Source: a virus. Taken from it: DNA of 24,623 nucleotides. The position numbers and the translations under genes were made by a program. The stretch's first letter is position 1. Every line of letters begins with the position of its first letter. A model generated the notes under the pieces. The model saw nothing but the letters and a program-made list of their open reading frames with translations, was not told the DNA's origin and ran no database searches. Where the stretch lies: the IMG/VR virus record IMGVR_UViG_3300023179_000494, positions 1-24,623 of that record; one strand, written 5' to 3'. Positions 15,328 through 24,447 of the stretch are shown piece after piece.

Positions 15328-16329
15328 TTATAAATTATTTTGTTTTATTTTGTTTAACAATTCTCGTTGTTCTTCCGTAATTGATTGTGGAAACTCGGGA
15401 ATAATATTAATCTTTAATAAACCTCGTTTACCATTTTTTGGTAAACCCTTGTCTTCAATAACCACTTCATTTTGACTGGTTGTAAATTGAAATACTAGGT
15501 TTTCTTCCCCATCATGCAAATTTAGCTCCTTTTCTCCTCCAAGAAGAAAATCATAGATGCTAACTTTAACATCTTTCATTAGGTGTTGTTTGTTGGGTGA
15601 AAGATAAAAATCTTTTGGAATATCAATTGTTGTTCGTACAATATAAATAACTTCTACATCTTGTACATTTCTGCTTATTTTTCTACCAGATGGAGCGTTA
15701 GCTTGGACTTCTATTTCTTCTTTTAGATGTTGCGTAGTTGATCCAGAGCCATTGCACGATTTGCAATTTTCAATTTCAACACCCATGCCTCCACAATATT
15801 CGCAAGCGGTTTGGATCATTTGTTGAAAAAACCCGTTGGAAGATTTTTTCACTTGAGCCCCTGAACCATTACATTCATTACATTTGCGATTAGTTGGTAC
15901 AACACACCTACCCATGCAATCAAAGCAGGTTAAATTAAAGTTTAGATCTATGTTACGTTTGCATCCTTGCACCGCTTCCTTAAAAGATAAAAGGATTGGT
16001 TCATTAATTTCAACTTCAACTTGCTTTGGTTTTTCTTGCTTTTGTTGCCTCATTACTCCCCTGCCCATAAACTGGGCAAACATATCAGCTATATTGCCGA
16101 AATTAAAACCATGGTGTTGATTTTTTGAGGCTTCATAACTGCCGTCATTGATAGAGTTATAAGCGTTTTGAACTTGTTTAAATTTGTTTTCTGCCGTAGC
16201 TTTTTCTTCGTCAGTTTTACCATTTTGTCTATCAGGATGATATTCAAAACATTTTGCCCGATAAGCTTTTTTTAATGTTTCTTCATCACATCCCTCAGAT
16301 ACACCTAATACTTCATATGGATTTTGCAT
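15328..16329 (-). CDS. dnaJ: DnaJ-type (class A) co-chaperone
   Basis: 333 residues from the ATG at 16329 (start NPYEVLGVSEG); an upstream in-frame TTG at 16380 would add 17 residues unlike any J-domain and is less likely. DnaJ proteins pass clients to Hsp70 (DnaK) and trigger its ATPase through the HPD motif, seen here at 31-33. Then comes a very short Gly/Phe segment (HHGFNFGN, 72-79) and a zinc-binding region with four CxxC pairs (135/138, 150/153, 176/179, 189/192). The first repeat reads CFDCMGRC instead of CxxCxGxG. A C-terminal substrate domain follows, with DFLLGGEKEL and KGLPKNGKRGLLKINI typical of DnaJ CTD II, and no clear dimer extension. All main ligands are kept, so it should be active. 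Its place among tail genes suggests a role in virion protein folding, probably with host DnaK; that is inference. Confidence 0.93.
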   Translation of the reverse strand: MQNPYEVLGVSEGCDEETLKKAYRAKCFEYHPDRQNGKTDEEKATAENKFKQVQNAYNSINDGSYEASKNQHHGFNFGNIADMFAQFMGRGVMRQQKQEKPKQVEVEINEPILLSFKEAVQGCKRNIDLNFNLTCFDCMGRCVVPTNRKCNECNGSGAQVKKSSNGFFQQMIQTACEYCGGMGVEIENCKSCNGSGSTTQHLKEEIEVQANAPSGRKISRNVQDVEVIYIVRTTIDIPKDFYLSPNKQHLMKDVKVSIYDFLLGGEKELNLHDGEENLVFQFTTSQNEVVIEDKGLPKNGKRGLLKINIIPEFPQSITEEQRELLNKIKQNNL

Positions 16330-16356
16330 GTTTGAGATAACTTTCTTGGCTAGTAT

Positions 16357-16376
16357 CAACACTGTCTTTAGTGTTG
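16357..16376 (-). other. Short hairpin upstream of the DnaJ-like gene
   Basis: CAACACT pairs with AGTGTTG (7 bp, 6-nt loop) between the stop of the 16391 gene and the favoured DnaJ start codon. It may influence translation or processing. There is no U-tract, so it is not an intrinsic terminator. Confidence 0.35.
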
Positions 16377-16390
16377 TCAACTTAACTTGT

Positions 16391-19300
16391 TTAAGGTGCT
16401 TCTGCTGCGGCTGCTTCTTCTAGTGCAAGTTCTGTTAATAAGTTTTCTTGTGCTGTTCCGACTTCTTCTGGCGTAAATACTATGTTTGGTGCCGCATCTG
16501 TTGCTGCGGTGTCTGCGGCACCAGATAGTGAATCCATTTGCACGGCAAACGCATTAACTTGATCAATAAATGAACGGTACTTGCCATAACCATCATAAAA
16601 TACGAATTTTATTTCAGTTTTAAACTCCCCAGGACTTATTGTGTGAGAAACACCGTTTACAACATAAATGTTATCAACCGTTGTCCCAGTTTGAAAATCT
16701 ACAAATACTCTTTGTCCGAAATTTACCAAAGTATTACCCATGCAACTAACACTTAGTTCGCCAGGAATAATCTGGATTGGCAATCCTCCAGGCTGTTCAC
16801 CATTCGCTCTTTGCGGACTTGCATTTGTTGCCCTTAACATGTTTACTGATGAAAGTGCTGGGTCGTTTAGCGAAGCAAGATTTGCTGTGTAAATAGTAGT
16901 CCCACCACAGCCATATATGATATATGGCATTGTTTTCATAATAAACTCTTTTAATTTCCCTTGACTTCCTGTAAAACGATAAAATGTATATCTACCGTCT
17001 GGATTTAACTCTGTTCTTGATGGTCTTATACTTTGGATTAAACCTTGCTCTAAAGCCGTATTAACAATTCTTTGTATCGCTTCTCTTTGGTTTTTACCAA
17101 CAATAGAATTTTGATTTGTATCAGTTATTGTAGAAAAAGATGAAAGAGTATTATCTCTTGCAACTTCTAAAATGGTTCCAAGACCCTCATATTGTGTAGC
17201 TTGTTTGTCAAACACATGTAGTCTTAAAATTGTTTTGCTTTCATCAATGCTTTGGCTTAAACCACCACCATCTATTCTGATATTTTTTCTCGGTAAAGTC
17301 TCCATATACATTTGAATTTCTGGCATTTTAAATGTACCATCAGGGGTTATATTTTTTAACCTTTCAGAAATTTCTGTTTGTAATCTTACAGCATCAAATC
17401 TAGCAGTTGTTTGAGCTTGATTTGTATTTCTATCAATTGTTTTCTCATAAAGATCATCAATACCATAAACGGCAGCAGCAGGATCATCTATAACTGTACC
17501 TTGTAAAAAAGACATAAAATCATTTATGTTTACGTTTGTAGCTCTTGACGTTGATTCCATTCTATAACGAAAATATTGTTCTAATAAAAATTTTAAATCT
17601 ATAATAAAATTTGAAGTATTCAGGAATCTTGCATATCCTGCATAGTTGTTGAAAGGATAAAAAACAAACTGAACCTCATCATATTTGCCTGTGGCAGCAA
17701 GCGGCTGGCCAATAAAAACCATTAATAGTTTACCAAGAGAAACAACGTCATTTCCATGGTCAAATTCTCTTAAAATTTCTTGACTTAAATTTTGTCCAGG
17801 GGTACTTTGTGCTGGTTGTGACTGGTTTCCATTTCTTAATATTCTTCTAAATCTGCTAGCGGGCTCTCTTCGTGGAGCATTTGGCAATCTATTTGTTGGT
17901 AATTCTAGAAAATCAGGCACAAACGGATCATACCCTTGTTTTAGTTTTGAAAATTGATCTCTTAATTCACCTTGAATAGAATTTGATAATTCTTGTAACA
18001 GAGGAGCAGAATTTGATGCTGGTAGTTGTCTGTTTGTTGTTCTAGCTGCTCGGGATTGTCTAACATTACCAAAAAGTTCGTCTAGAGATTCTAAAAGAGT
18101 TCTAACGTTTTGATTTCTATTTGAATTAGAATTTAAACTTGTACGTAATTGTCCAATTTGTTGTACTAACTGTGGCGTCAATCTGATGTTACTTTGAATG
18201 TCCGAAAGAGTATCAAGTGCTTGAACTCCACGTATTTCTCTGGTAGAATTATTCCCACCGCCACCACCACTACTTGGATTTGGCAAAGATTGTCTAAACC
18301 TAGAAATAATCTCGCCTAATTCTTGTATTCTAACCAGTGATTGTTGTGTAGCTCCAGATGTGTTTGCAATATTTGTTGTATGAAGATCACTAGAACCTTT
18401 GGTGAATAGTTCAAGTGTTATGTTTACTTGCCCAACCTCATCAAAGGAAAATTGGACATTTTTTATACCATATTTTTCTTTAACTCTTGTTGAGTTAAAT
18501 AAATCAGCATAAGAATTTCCAGCTTCTGGTGGGTCAGGATGAATCCACCCATATTCAATCATTAACTCTGTTGTTCCATATAAATCAGGTTTTACCAAGT
18601 CTGCAATTTCATGTAAACGGCTTCTATCATGTAGAATAAATTCTAGTTTTGCAGTTTTAAATGAAAACAAGCCAGCACCAGAAGACGCTAAATCAATTGA
18701 TAACTGTTTAAAAGATAAAAAAGGTCTAAATTTGTCAATAACTGAAGTGGAACGTAAGCTGTACTCAGCATCTCCAGCACTTAATCTATTATAAACTGGG
18801 TTCGGAGTGTTCGCATTTACCATAGTTTGTGGTGAGGTAAATAACTCAAACCCAGATGTAGCTAACATTCCTGATTGATTTGATGCACCAGTTATTTGCC
18901 CCGCCACTTCATTTGCTCTTGTTAATAGATCTAAATTAGAATTATTTCTAACTTGAACTGCTCCTTCTAGAAATTTGAATATAGAAGGAGCAGATAAATT
19001 TCCATTAAAATCTGTTGTGCTTTTACCAAACATAAATTGCACATCCAAATAAGGTAAAAGTCTTGCCATTTCTAAATTCGGAATACCATTAAAAACAATT
19101 GATAAACCTTCTGCATTTTTACTGGATGGGGATATGTTTGGCGAATATATTTCAATTGCAGATAATTTTTTTACTATATCATCTTCATTGGATTTGTTTA
19201 ACATTTGTCCAATGTCTGCATAGGAATAAAGAGTTTCATTTGGACTAGAGCTGTGATGTAATTTTACAAAATTTGCCAAAGCAGAATCAGTACTAAGATC

Positions 19301-19678
19301 TATATCTGCATCTGGACTTTGTGATCCTAAAATATAATATTGTAGTGCGGAAACTAAATCATTTCTACTACTGGCAATTTCAGTTTGGTAAGTAACTTGC
19401 CCATTACCATCTGCTTGTCCTGTAATTGGTACTGGTATTCTATTAACAACTTCATCAACAACAGGCAAAGCACCTTCTGAGGTATTGATGATTAAATCAA
19501 CTAATTTTATTTCAGCTTGTGTTGGCCTTAAATTATCTGGCGGGATTTCATTTCTATGACCTTGTAATTGTTGAAAAGCAATTAATGAAGAAAGATCTTC
19601 AGCATTGAGAACCCCAAAATATTTGGATAGTTTTGAAACCGCTCTATAATAATATGTTCTTGGAAGTTGTCTTACCAT
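16391..19678 (-). CDS. Large baseplate hub-like / tail structural protein
   Basis: 1095 residues from the ATG at 19678 (VRQLPRTYYYRAVSKLSKYFG); a TTG at 19702 and an ATG at 19687 in the same frame are possible, but no ribosome binding site favours either. Segments resemble hub proteins of the gpD/gp27 type: FSFKTAKLEFILHDRSRLHEIADLVKP followed by YGTTELMIEYGWIHPD (about 338-382 in this numbering), and near the C-terminus SVSCMGNTLVNFGQRVFVDF with VVNGVSHTISPGEFKTEIKFVFYDGYG (about 980-1057), the usual end of such hubs. The last ~40 residues are Ala- and Glu-rich. A Gln/Asn-rich middle (about 450-620) looks like a flexible insert. The gene directly follows a LysM protein, a common arrangement of hub and LysM genes in contractile tails. 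The exact role is inferred. Confidence 0.72.
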   Translation of the reverse strand: MVRQLPRTYYYRAVSKLSKYFGVLNAEDLSSLIAFQQLQGHRNEIPPDNLRPTQAEIKLVDLIINTSEGALPVVDEVVNRIPVPITGQADGNGQVTYQTEIASSRNDLVSALQYYILGSQSPDADIDLSTDSALANFVKLHHSSSPNETLYSYADIGQMLNKSNEDDIVKKLSAIEIYSPNISPSSKNAEGLSIVFNGIPNLEMARLLPYLDVQFMFGKSTTDFNGNLSAPSIFKFLEGAVQVRNNSNLDLLTRANEVAGQITGASNQSGMLATSGFELFTSPQTMVNANTPNPVYNRLSAGDAEYSLRSTSVIDKFRPFLSFKQLSIDLASSGAGLFSFKTAKLEFILHDRSRLHEIADLVKPDLYGTTELMIEYGWIHPDPPEAGNSYADLFNSTRVKEKYGIKNVQFSFDEVGQVNITLELFTKGSSDLHTTNIANTSGATQQSLVRIQELGEIISRFRQSLPNPSSGGGGGNNSTREIRGVQALDTLSDIQSNIRLTPQLVQQIGQLRTSLNSNSNRNQNVRTLLESLDELFGNVRQSRAARTTNRQLPASNSAPLLQELSNSIQGELRDQFSKLKQGYDPFVPDFLELPTNRLPNAPRREPASRFRRILRNGNQSQPAQSTPGQNLSQEILREFDHGNDVVSLGKLLMVFIGQPLAATGKYDEVQFVFYPFNNYAGYARFLNTSNFIIDLKFLLEQYFRYRMESTSRATNVNINDFMSFLQGTVIDDPAAAVYGIDDLYEKTIDRNTNQAQTTARFDAVRLQTEISERLKNITPDGTFKMPEIQMYMETLPRKNIRIDGGGLSQSIDESKTILRLHVFDKQATQYEGLGTILEVARDNTLSSFSTITDTNQNSIVGKNQREAIQRIVNTALEQGLIQSIRPSRTELNPDGRYTFYRFTGSQGKLKEFIMKTMPYIIYGCGGTTIYTANLASLNDPALSSVNMLRATNASPQRANGEQPGGLPIQIIPGELSVSCMGNTLVNFGQRVFVDFQTGTTVDNIYVVNGVSHTISPGEFKTEIKFVFYDGYGKYRSFIDQVNAFAVQMDSLSGAADTAATDAAPNIVFTPEEVGTAQENLLTELALEEAAAAEAP

Positions 19679-19707
19679 GATTAACATTAAATACAAAAGC
19701 AATTAAA

Positions 19708-19989
19708 TTACAAAAATGCTCTTATATCATCTATATTTGGGACAATTATTGATGTGCCAGGTGGTACTTGTAGACTATTTCCAATGTTTGATGCGGCAGC
19801 TAAAATATCATATTTTAAAGGATCACCATAAAACTCGGCAGCAAGAGTGTCTAAACGTTCTTTGCCAGTTAATATATGTAGACTGTATCTAACAACACCA
19901 GCAGCAATAGCTTTTCTTAACTGTGGTATAAATTCTGATGTCCCATAATATTGTCCTAAATTTAAGAGTGGGGTACGATCATATCTCAT
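19708..19989 (-). CDS. LysM-domain tail/baseplate protein (gp53/gpX type)
   Basis: 93 residues. The C-terminal half is a LysM fold: ERLDTLAAEFYGDPLKYDILAAASNI, then LQVPPGTSIIVP (about 44-84), with the typical Asn-Ile and Pro-Pro-Gly turn. In contractile tails small LysM proteins (P2 gpX, T4 gp53, PVC7) join the tube or hub to the baseplate rather than act on peptidoglycan. The ATG at 19989 is set by a strong AGGAG nine bases upstream, embedded in the end of the preceding gene, so the two are probably translationally coupled. The downstream hub-like gene follows closely. Confidence 0.85.
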   Translation of the reverse strand: MRYDRTPLLNLGQYYGTSEFIPQLRKAIAAGVVRYSLHILTGKERLDTLAAEFYGDPLKYDILAAASNIGNSLQVPPGTSIIVPNIDDIRAFL

Positions 19990-19993
19990 TGGT

Positions 19994-22900
19994 TTATGCT
20001 CCTAGTTTGTTAGTTGATGGGAAGAGATATTTGCTTCTGCTTTGATTAAACTTTTCAAGACCTTCGTTTGATGATTCGTTATTACCCATGATATTGTTTA
20101 CAATTGTACCAGTTGGCCAAATTGGTGCAGTCATAAATCCTTTATTATCTAATCCTGGGTTGATATCATGGATTGGTGTGATTTCCATAGCTACCGTTAA
20201 AAGCTGCGGGGCACGCCCATCAAATCTTTCAACAGACCAAGGAACTTCCGTTAAACCATCTAGGTTCATTGAACGAATCACACAAGCCAATCCTTTACCT
20301 TCTGTTGAACAAAAAGCTTTCATAATTGGATTTGGATCGTCTCCATCACATTTAAAAAAGTCAGGAATTGAATTGTTAACAGTTTCAATCTGTTGTTGCG
20401 GTGGAGGCGGTTCGCGAATTATTTGAACTACTCGATTTAAACAACCAGGGTTAACACAAATAACCCAGCCAGTTGGATCTTTTGAATATTGAATTATATT
20501 ATTAATATCTCTTGCTCTTGTGTTGCCGCCATTGGTAATAACCCCACCTAATTGGCCTGAAGCACCAGTGTTTGCATTTGTAACTCTTACATAATAATTG
20601 AAACCTGTTCTTCTTGAAGATGGATGGATTTCTACGATTTCCCCTGTAACATAAGCAGAATTAGAAGGTATGTACAAGAAAAGATTAGCGGCTCTTATAT
20701 ATTCCCCAGTCAATTGACCTCTGGCTTGAGCTTCTGATGTGGCGGCAGGATTTCCCATGTAATTGTTATCTCTGCTTGCAGCAGCCCATCTGTGTTTACT
20801 GCCTTTTGGTCTTATTTCAACCTGATCACCTACCTGCAATGGCCTTGGTGCTTCGGTACTCGCTTCTAATTGTTGTTGCTGTTGACTAATTCTATTAGGT
20901 TGTGGTCTAACGCTAACTACTCTTGTTGATGCTAATTCAAAAGTACTACGTTCACCATCAGCTAAACCTGCTAAACCAAATAATCTAGCTACTGCAAGTT
21001 TAGAATAATTAGATTTCCATAGGTCACCAAATCTGATTCTCATTAGTGGTGAGGCAGCAAAAACCTGCGAAAATGGCTGAATAAACTTGCTTCCTTGGTA
21101 GTTTAACAATCTTCCTTCTGAATATTGTGGATACAAACAAGCGGCAAGCCTGTTAACTTTATACCACATTTGTTCGTGATCATCTTGACTTGTTGCTAAT
21201 ATTTTAAATGTAAAATTAATTGTACGTTTTGTGTTTTTATAAACTGGTACAACACCCGTTCTACCATAACCTTCTGTTTCATTGAATTCCGCAGAAAGGT
21301 TATCACTTACAGATTCTAAAAATGCATGAAATGAAATAATTTCATTTGTACGTAAATCATGAAAATAAAATGGAACATAGTCCATTTCCAAATAATCTTC
21401 CATTGATTTTACATCAGCCTGTGAAATTCTATCATTTTGTGCTGATGTGATTACTTTGTTTGTTTTTACAAGTTCAACAAGAGCATTCCCTGCTGGGAAA
21501 TCACTACTTTCTACAAGTGCTGCATTTGCCTCTAAAATTCCCCGTGGAACTAATAGCATGGATTCTAAAGTTGTATTAGCATATGCTAATCCACCATGAT
21601 TTGTATCTAGCCTATGTTTAATCACAAGTATGCCAGGATCAAAACGAGCATCATTAGGAGATATCAATTCTTCAACGGAATCTATATCAGAAACATAGCC
21701 GTCAATTCCCTGCACAGGAACTTGCTGTTGAGTGTGCAATATAATTAAAGCTTTGTCCCCAATAATTGATAAAACTTTAATAAATTTAATTGCAAAGTTA
21801 GATTTTAAACTTTCAACCAATTCTTCATTAGGAATACTATTTGCATTTAATGTGCTGCTAGCACCGCCAGTTGTAACAGGAAGACTAGTAGGTTGTTGGC
21901 TTAAATTAAGTTGTTTTATAGCTACATTTAGTTTTCTAACAAATGTGGAAATATAACCATACATTTTTGGGTTTTTACCCGCATGTTCTTGACTTGGAGA
22001 TCCGTTTTGACTATTGAAATTATCTGCCAAACCAAAAAATTGCTTGAAACCAGCTTGTACTGATTGATAAAAATCATTTGTAAGTGGCGGGGTATCAAAC
22101 GGATCTAGTGTGTTTGCTGTGTTTTCTGCACCAGCGTTAGCTAGGTTAGAACCAAGAAGTTTTTGTCTATCTCTAGAAGTACCATTTGCTAAGTGATCTC
22201 CAAGACCTCTACCAGTTAAGCTAAATCTCTGTATGATCTGATTTAAAGCATGGGATATTGTAACAATTTTTGCAAATAATACTGGGGAAGATATTTGTTC
22301 CCTGGTCCCAGTATAAGGTCTTATTGGGTTATTTGGGCTTCCGTGTGAAGTTACTAAATTACTATTATCAAATGCCGAGTCGTTGTTATCGGTGTTTTGA
22401 TATTTTGGTTTTACACTTTTTAAAACAGTTGTTGGTTTAAAAGAACCAAACGTAATTTTATCACCATCCTCAACAATGCTTTGAGCATTTGGATTGTCGT
22501 TTTCTATTGAAACAGCTAGTAAATCAAGACCAGAGGCGGCAAGTAAAAGATTTAATCCCACCTTTTTCATTTCCTCAATTGTTATTTGATTTTCTTGTAA
22601 ATTTGCTTCAACAACATCTGGATATTTTCTCGGGGCATGTTCACCAAGGTTTTTATATTGTATACTGCCTAATATAACTTTATTTTCGTTGTAATCTTGT
22701 GGATTAAAAAAAGGTTTGCTTGGAGAGTTTATGTTGTTGGAACTCAACAAATTATCGACGCTGCGATTTATTTTTGACTCTTGAGGGTTTTTAGATAATT
22801 GGTTTAATAAATCTGGCCAGCTTGGATCTTCTGGGTTAAGTGCCAGTTTACCTTTTTTAATTCTAAAACCCAACATGTTTGAGTTTGATGTAGTCTCAAG

Positions 22901-23188
22901 ACTTGTTTTAGCCTCTTCCGAATCAATTGTTTTTAAAAGAGTTTTTTGAAACTCAGGAACAGTTGTTAATGGAGCCTCACCAGCCCCCTTATCAGTTTCA
23001 TAATAATTTCTTGATATTGGGAAAAAATCATTTGCATTTTCGCTGTTAATTCCAACAGTTTCAGAAACTTCTTTTCTAAACTCTTGTACAATATCATCTC
23101 CACGATTTGGCTCAGTTGGAATCCTTTCCAATTGACTTTCCAAAACAATAAAATATTTCCCTGTGTTGTTGTGTCTATAGAACGACAT
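19994..23188 (-). CDS. Large tail/baseplate structural protein
   Basis: 1064 residues, first gene of the baseplate block. I do not recognise a named family, but several parts look like phage tail proteins. VPFYFHDLRTNEIISFHAFLESVSDN through TINFTFKI...MWYKVNRLAACLYPQYS (about 605-690) resembles a recurring segment of myovirus baseplate proteins. LQVGDQVEIRPKGSKHRW to VTGEIVEIHPSSRR (about 784-860) looks like a small SH3-like barrel insert. Cysteines in WVICVNPGC and FKCDGD...AFCSTEGKGLAC could form disulfides or bind metal. The C-terminal MEITPIHDINPGLDNKGF ends in a segment common to baseplate proteins. The N-terminal 450 residues are rich in Asn, Gln, Ser and look flexible. ATG at 23188 without a clear Shine-Dalgarno sequence. 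Seen: size, context and segments; inferred: the baseplate role. Confidence 0.65.
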   Translation of the reverse strand: MSFYRHNNTGKYFIVLESQLERIPTEPNRGDDIVQEFRKEVSETVGINSENANDFFPISRNYYETDKGAGEAPLTTVPEFQKTLLKTIDSEEAKTSLETTSNSNMLGFRIKKGKLALNPEDPSWPDLLNQLSKNPQESKINRSVDNLLSSNNINSPSKPFFNPQDYNENKVILGSIQYKNLGEHAPRKYPDVVEANLQENQITIEEMKKVGLNLLLAASGLDLLAVSIENDNPNAQSIVEDGDKITFGSFKPTTVLKSVKPKYQNTDNNDSAFDNSNLVTSHGSPNNPIRPYTGTREQISSPVLFAKIVTISHALNQIIQRFSLTGRGLGDHLANGTSRDRQKLLGSNLANAGAENTANTLDPFDTPPLTNDFYQSVQAGFKQFFGLADNFNSQNGSPSQEHAGKNPKMYGYISTFVRKLNVAIKQLNLSQQPTSLPVTTGGASSTLNANSIPNEELVESLKSNFAIKFIKVLSIIGDKALIILHTQQQVPVQGIDGYVSDIDSVEELISPNDARFDPGILVIKHRLDTNHGGLAYANTTLESMLLVPRGILEANAALVESSDFPAGNALVELVKTNKVITSAQNDRISQADVKSMEDYLEMDYVPFYFHDLRTNEIISFHAFLESVSDNLSAEFNETEGYGRTGVVPVYKNTKRTINFTFKILATSQDDHEQMWYKVNRLAACLYPQYSEGRLLNYQGSKFIQPFSQVFAASPLMRIRFGDLWKSNYSKLAVARLFGLAGLADGERSTFELASTRVVSVRPQPNRISQQQQQLEASTEAPRPLQVGDQVEIRPKGSKHRWAAASRDNNYMGNPAATSEAQARGQLTGEYIRAANLFLYIPSNSAYVTGEIVEIHPSSRRTGFNYYVRVTNANTGASGQLGGVITNGGNTRARDINNIIQYSKDPTGWVICVNPGCLNRVVQIIREPPPPQQQIETVNNSIPDFFKCDGDDPNPIMKAFCSTEGKGLACVIRSMNLDGLTEVPWSVERFDGRAPQLLTVAMEITPIHDINPGLDNKGFMTAPIWPTGTIVNNIMGNNESSNEGLEKFNQSRSKYLFPSTNKLGA
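19999..20003 (-). promoter_or_regulatory. Strong Shine-Dalgarno AGGAG for the LysM gene
   Basis: One of the few clear ribosome binding sites here. It lies within the last codons of the preceding gene, 9 bases before the ATG, and decides the LysM start. Confidence 0.75.
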
Positions 23189-23285
23189 AATTCTAAATTC
23201 TAACTACATAGTATTCATTTTTTAAACTTTGTAGTTTTTGTATCTTATTTAAAATTAAACTCTTATTTAATAAAGGGAAATATAA
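23189..23285. other. Divergent intergenic region
   Basis: These 97 AT-rich bases lie between the leftward baseplate block and the rightward gene at 23286. No exact TATAAATA is present. A one-mismatch CATAAATA on the minus strand (23309-23316) lies inside the plus-strand gene and is a weak candidate for the leftward operon. Confidence 0.5.
23272..23277 (+). promoter_or_regulatory. Shine-Dalgarno AAAGGG for the gene at 23286
   Basis: A clear purine-rich site 8 bases before the ATG, fixing the start. Confidence 0.65.
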
Positions 23286-24341
23286 ATGAAACCAAATAAA
23301 TCAAAATTTATTTATGAGGCAGTCTCAAACTATCGTAATGAAGTGAATGTTGCCTATAATATAATAAAAGAAGCTCTAAAAAATCCTGCTTTTGCAGAGG
23401 TAAAAGTCAAATATAAAAACGTTTTAGAAGTACAACTTAACGAAGCGTTTTTTCCAACCGCACCTTCATTAAGAAGACTATCTGTTGGGCCAGCATTAAC
23501 TGGCCCAACAACAGCGGCACTAAATGCAATTGCTAGACTAGAATACTTGCTAAATACAACTGATCCAACTACAAATGAAGTTGGAGCAAAAGAAGTTGCA
23601 ATGCTTAATAAGGCAATCAATGATGCAGCAGAAACTCTTGATTTTGAAAGAGATAAAGATGAAGAAAGATTAAATGCTAGACTAGCCAAAGCTCCAACAA
23701 AAGAAGATCGCGACATGCTTGTTGATGAGATAAATTCTATCGCCAAATCAGTAGAAACTGTTAAACAAAATGCCAAAGTTGCGCTTAGTAAAGCATATTT
23801 TAGATTAAAAGAACTTCTTGATTTTTTTGCCGCAAAAAAATCAGAAATTGATGCGGTTATTAACAACGTAATTTCAGCAAGCACTGATTTATCTAAACAC
23901 AGAATTGGTAAAGGTTCAGCACAAGCAGCAATTAAAGCGGCAGAAGTAAGAAGAGAAAAGAAACTTAAAGATATTGAGCTTGAAGATGAAACAGAAGCAT
24001 TTGAGAGAAAAATAAAAGGGGGTGGAATTGGTTCCATGCTCCGAGGTTTATTTAGAGAAGAAAAACAAAAAATTCACGAAGGTTTAATGAGCGATTTATT
24101 AAGTCCTGGTAACGGTCAACTTGATAAATACACATCAAAAGTTGACGCTTTTATTGACGAGGCAATCGAAACCTGCGATGAACTAGTTGAAGAAGGCAAT
24201 AGTATACTAGAAGAAGATTTTTATCGCCTTCCACAAGCAGGGGAAAGATCAAGATTGATTCTTGAAATGATTGGTTTAATCAAGAAATTTAAATGCGATC
24301 TTGAAAACATTCCATGGCAACTTAGACAACGTATGGGTTAA
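23286..24341 (+). CDS. Putative internal head or scaffold-like helical protein with multi-site leader
   Basis: 351 residues, largely helical and charged, no named family. The first ~54 residues hold three (I/L)-x-E|A sites: I-Y-E|A ending at residue 11, I-K-E|A at 29 and L-N-E|A at 53. The next gene begins with a paralogous leader carrying sites at 9, 27 and 50. More such sites occur later: I-H-E|G (265) and I-D-E|A (292). The middle (100-245) is probably coiled coil (KDEERLNARLAKAPTKEDRDML, AAEVRREKKLKDIELEDE). This pattern, many prohead-protease-type sites in a helical protein, recalls T4 scaffold and internal proteins. The start is fixed by AAAGGG 8 bases upstream. The gene points away from the baseplate block and is followed by a palindrome and an intrinsic terminator. 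The role is inferred from the leader, not from homology. Confidence 0.82.
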   Translation: MKPNKSKFIYEAVSNYRNEVNVAYNIIKEALKNPAFAEVKVKYKNVLEVQLNEAFFPTAPSLRRLSVGPALTGPTTAALNAIARLEYLLNTTDPTTNEVGAKEVAMLNKAINDAAETLDFERDKDEERLNARLAKAPTKEDRDMLVDEINSIAKSVETVKQNAKVALSKAYFRLKELLDFFAAKKSEIDAVINNVISASTDLSKHRIGKGSAQAAIKAAEVRREKKLKDIELEDETEAFERKIKGGGIGSMLRGLFREEKQKIHEGLMSDLLSPGNGQLDKYTSKVDAFIDEAIETCDELVEEGNSILEEDFYRLPQAGERSRLILEMIGLIKKFKCDLENIPWQLRQRMG

Positions 24342-24358
24342 TCTAAAATTTTAGATTA
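24339..24358. repeat. 20-bp perfect palindrome at the stop codon
   Basis: TAATCTAAAA and TTTTAGATTA meet without a loop, starting at the TAA stop of the gene at 23286. It may form a weak hairpin or cruciform before the terminator, or serve as a protein site. Confidence 0.6.
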
Positions 24359-24367
24359 AAATTATAG

Positions 24368-24405
24368 AGGCATCAGTGTTAATCAACTGATGCCTTGTGT
24401 TTTTT
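24368..24405 (+). terminator. Rho-independent terminator
   Basis: A 10-bp perfect stem, AGGCATCAGT with ACTGATGCCT (24368-24377 and 24386-24395), 8-nt loop, followed by TGTGTTTTTT. It ends the transcript of the gene at 23286 before the paralogue at 24448. Confidence 0.9.
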
Positions 24406-24447
24406 ATAAGATCTATTTTTTTAGTTTATATTTATTTCATATAAATC

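Noticed and set aside
16330-16380. TTG-initiated 17-residue extension of the DnaJ-like protein
   Set aside because: J-domains start at the NPYEVLGV stretch. The extension crosses a hairpin, uses a rare start codon and has no ribosome binding site.
19679-19702. TTG start giving 8 extra hydrophobic residues on the 16391 gene
   Set aside because: TTG is rare here and no ribosome binding site supports it; not a signal peptide in a virion protein. The ATG at 19678 is preferred, though not proven.
23281-23288. TATAAATG and, at 24440-24447, TATAAATC as late promoters
   Set aside because: They overlap or touch the start codons of the adjacent genes, so transcripts from them could not carry those starts.
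23354-24037. A 227-codon minus-strand open frame opposite the gene at 23286
   Set aside because: Ser/Ala/Leu-rich mirror of a Lys/Glu/Ala-rich gene. The plus frame has a good ribosome binding site, a terminator and a paralogue next door.
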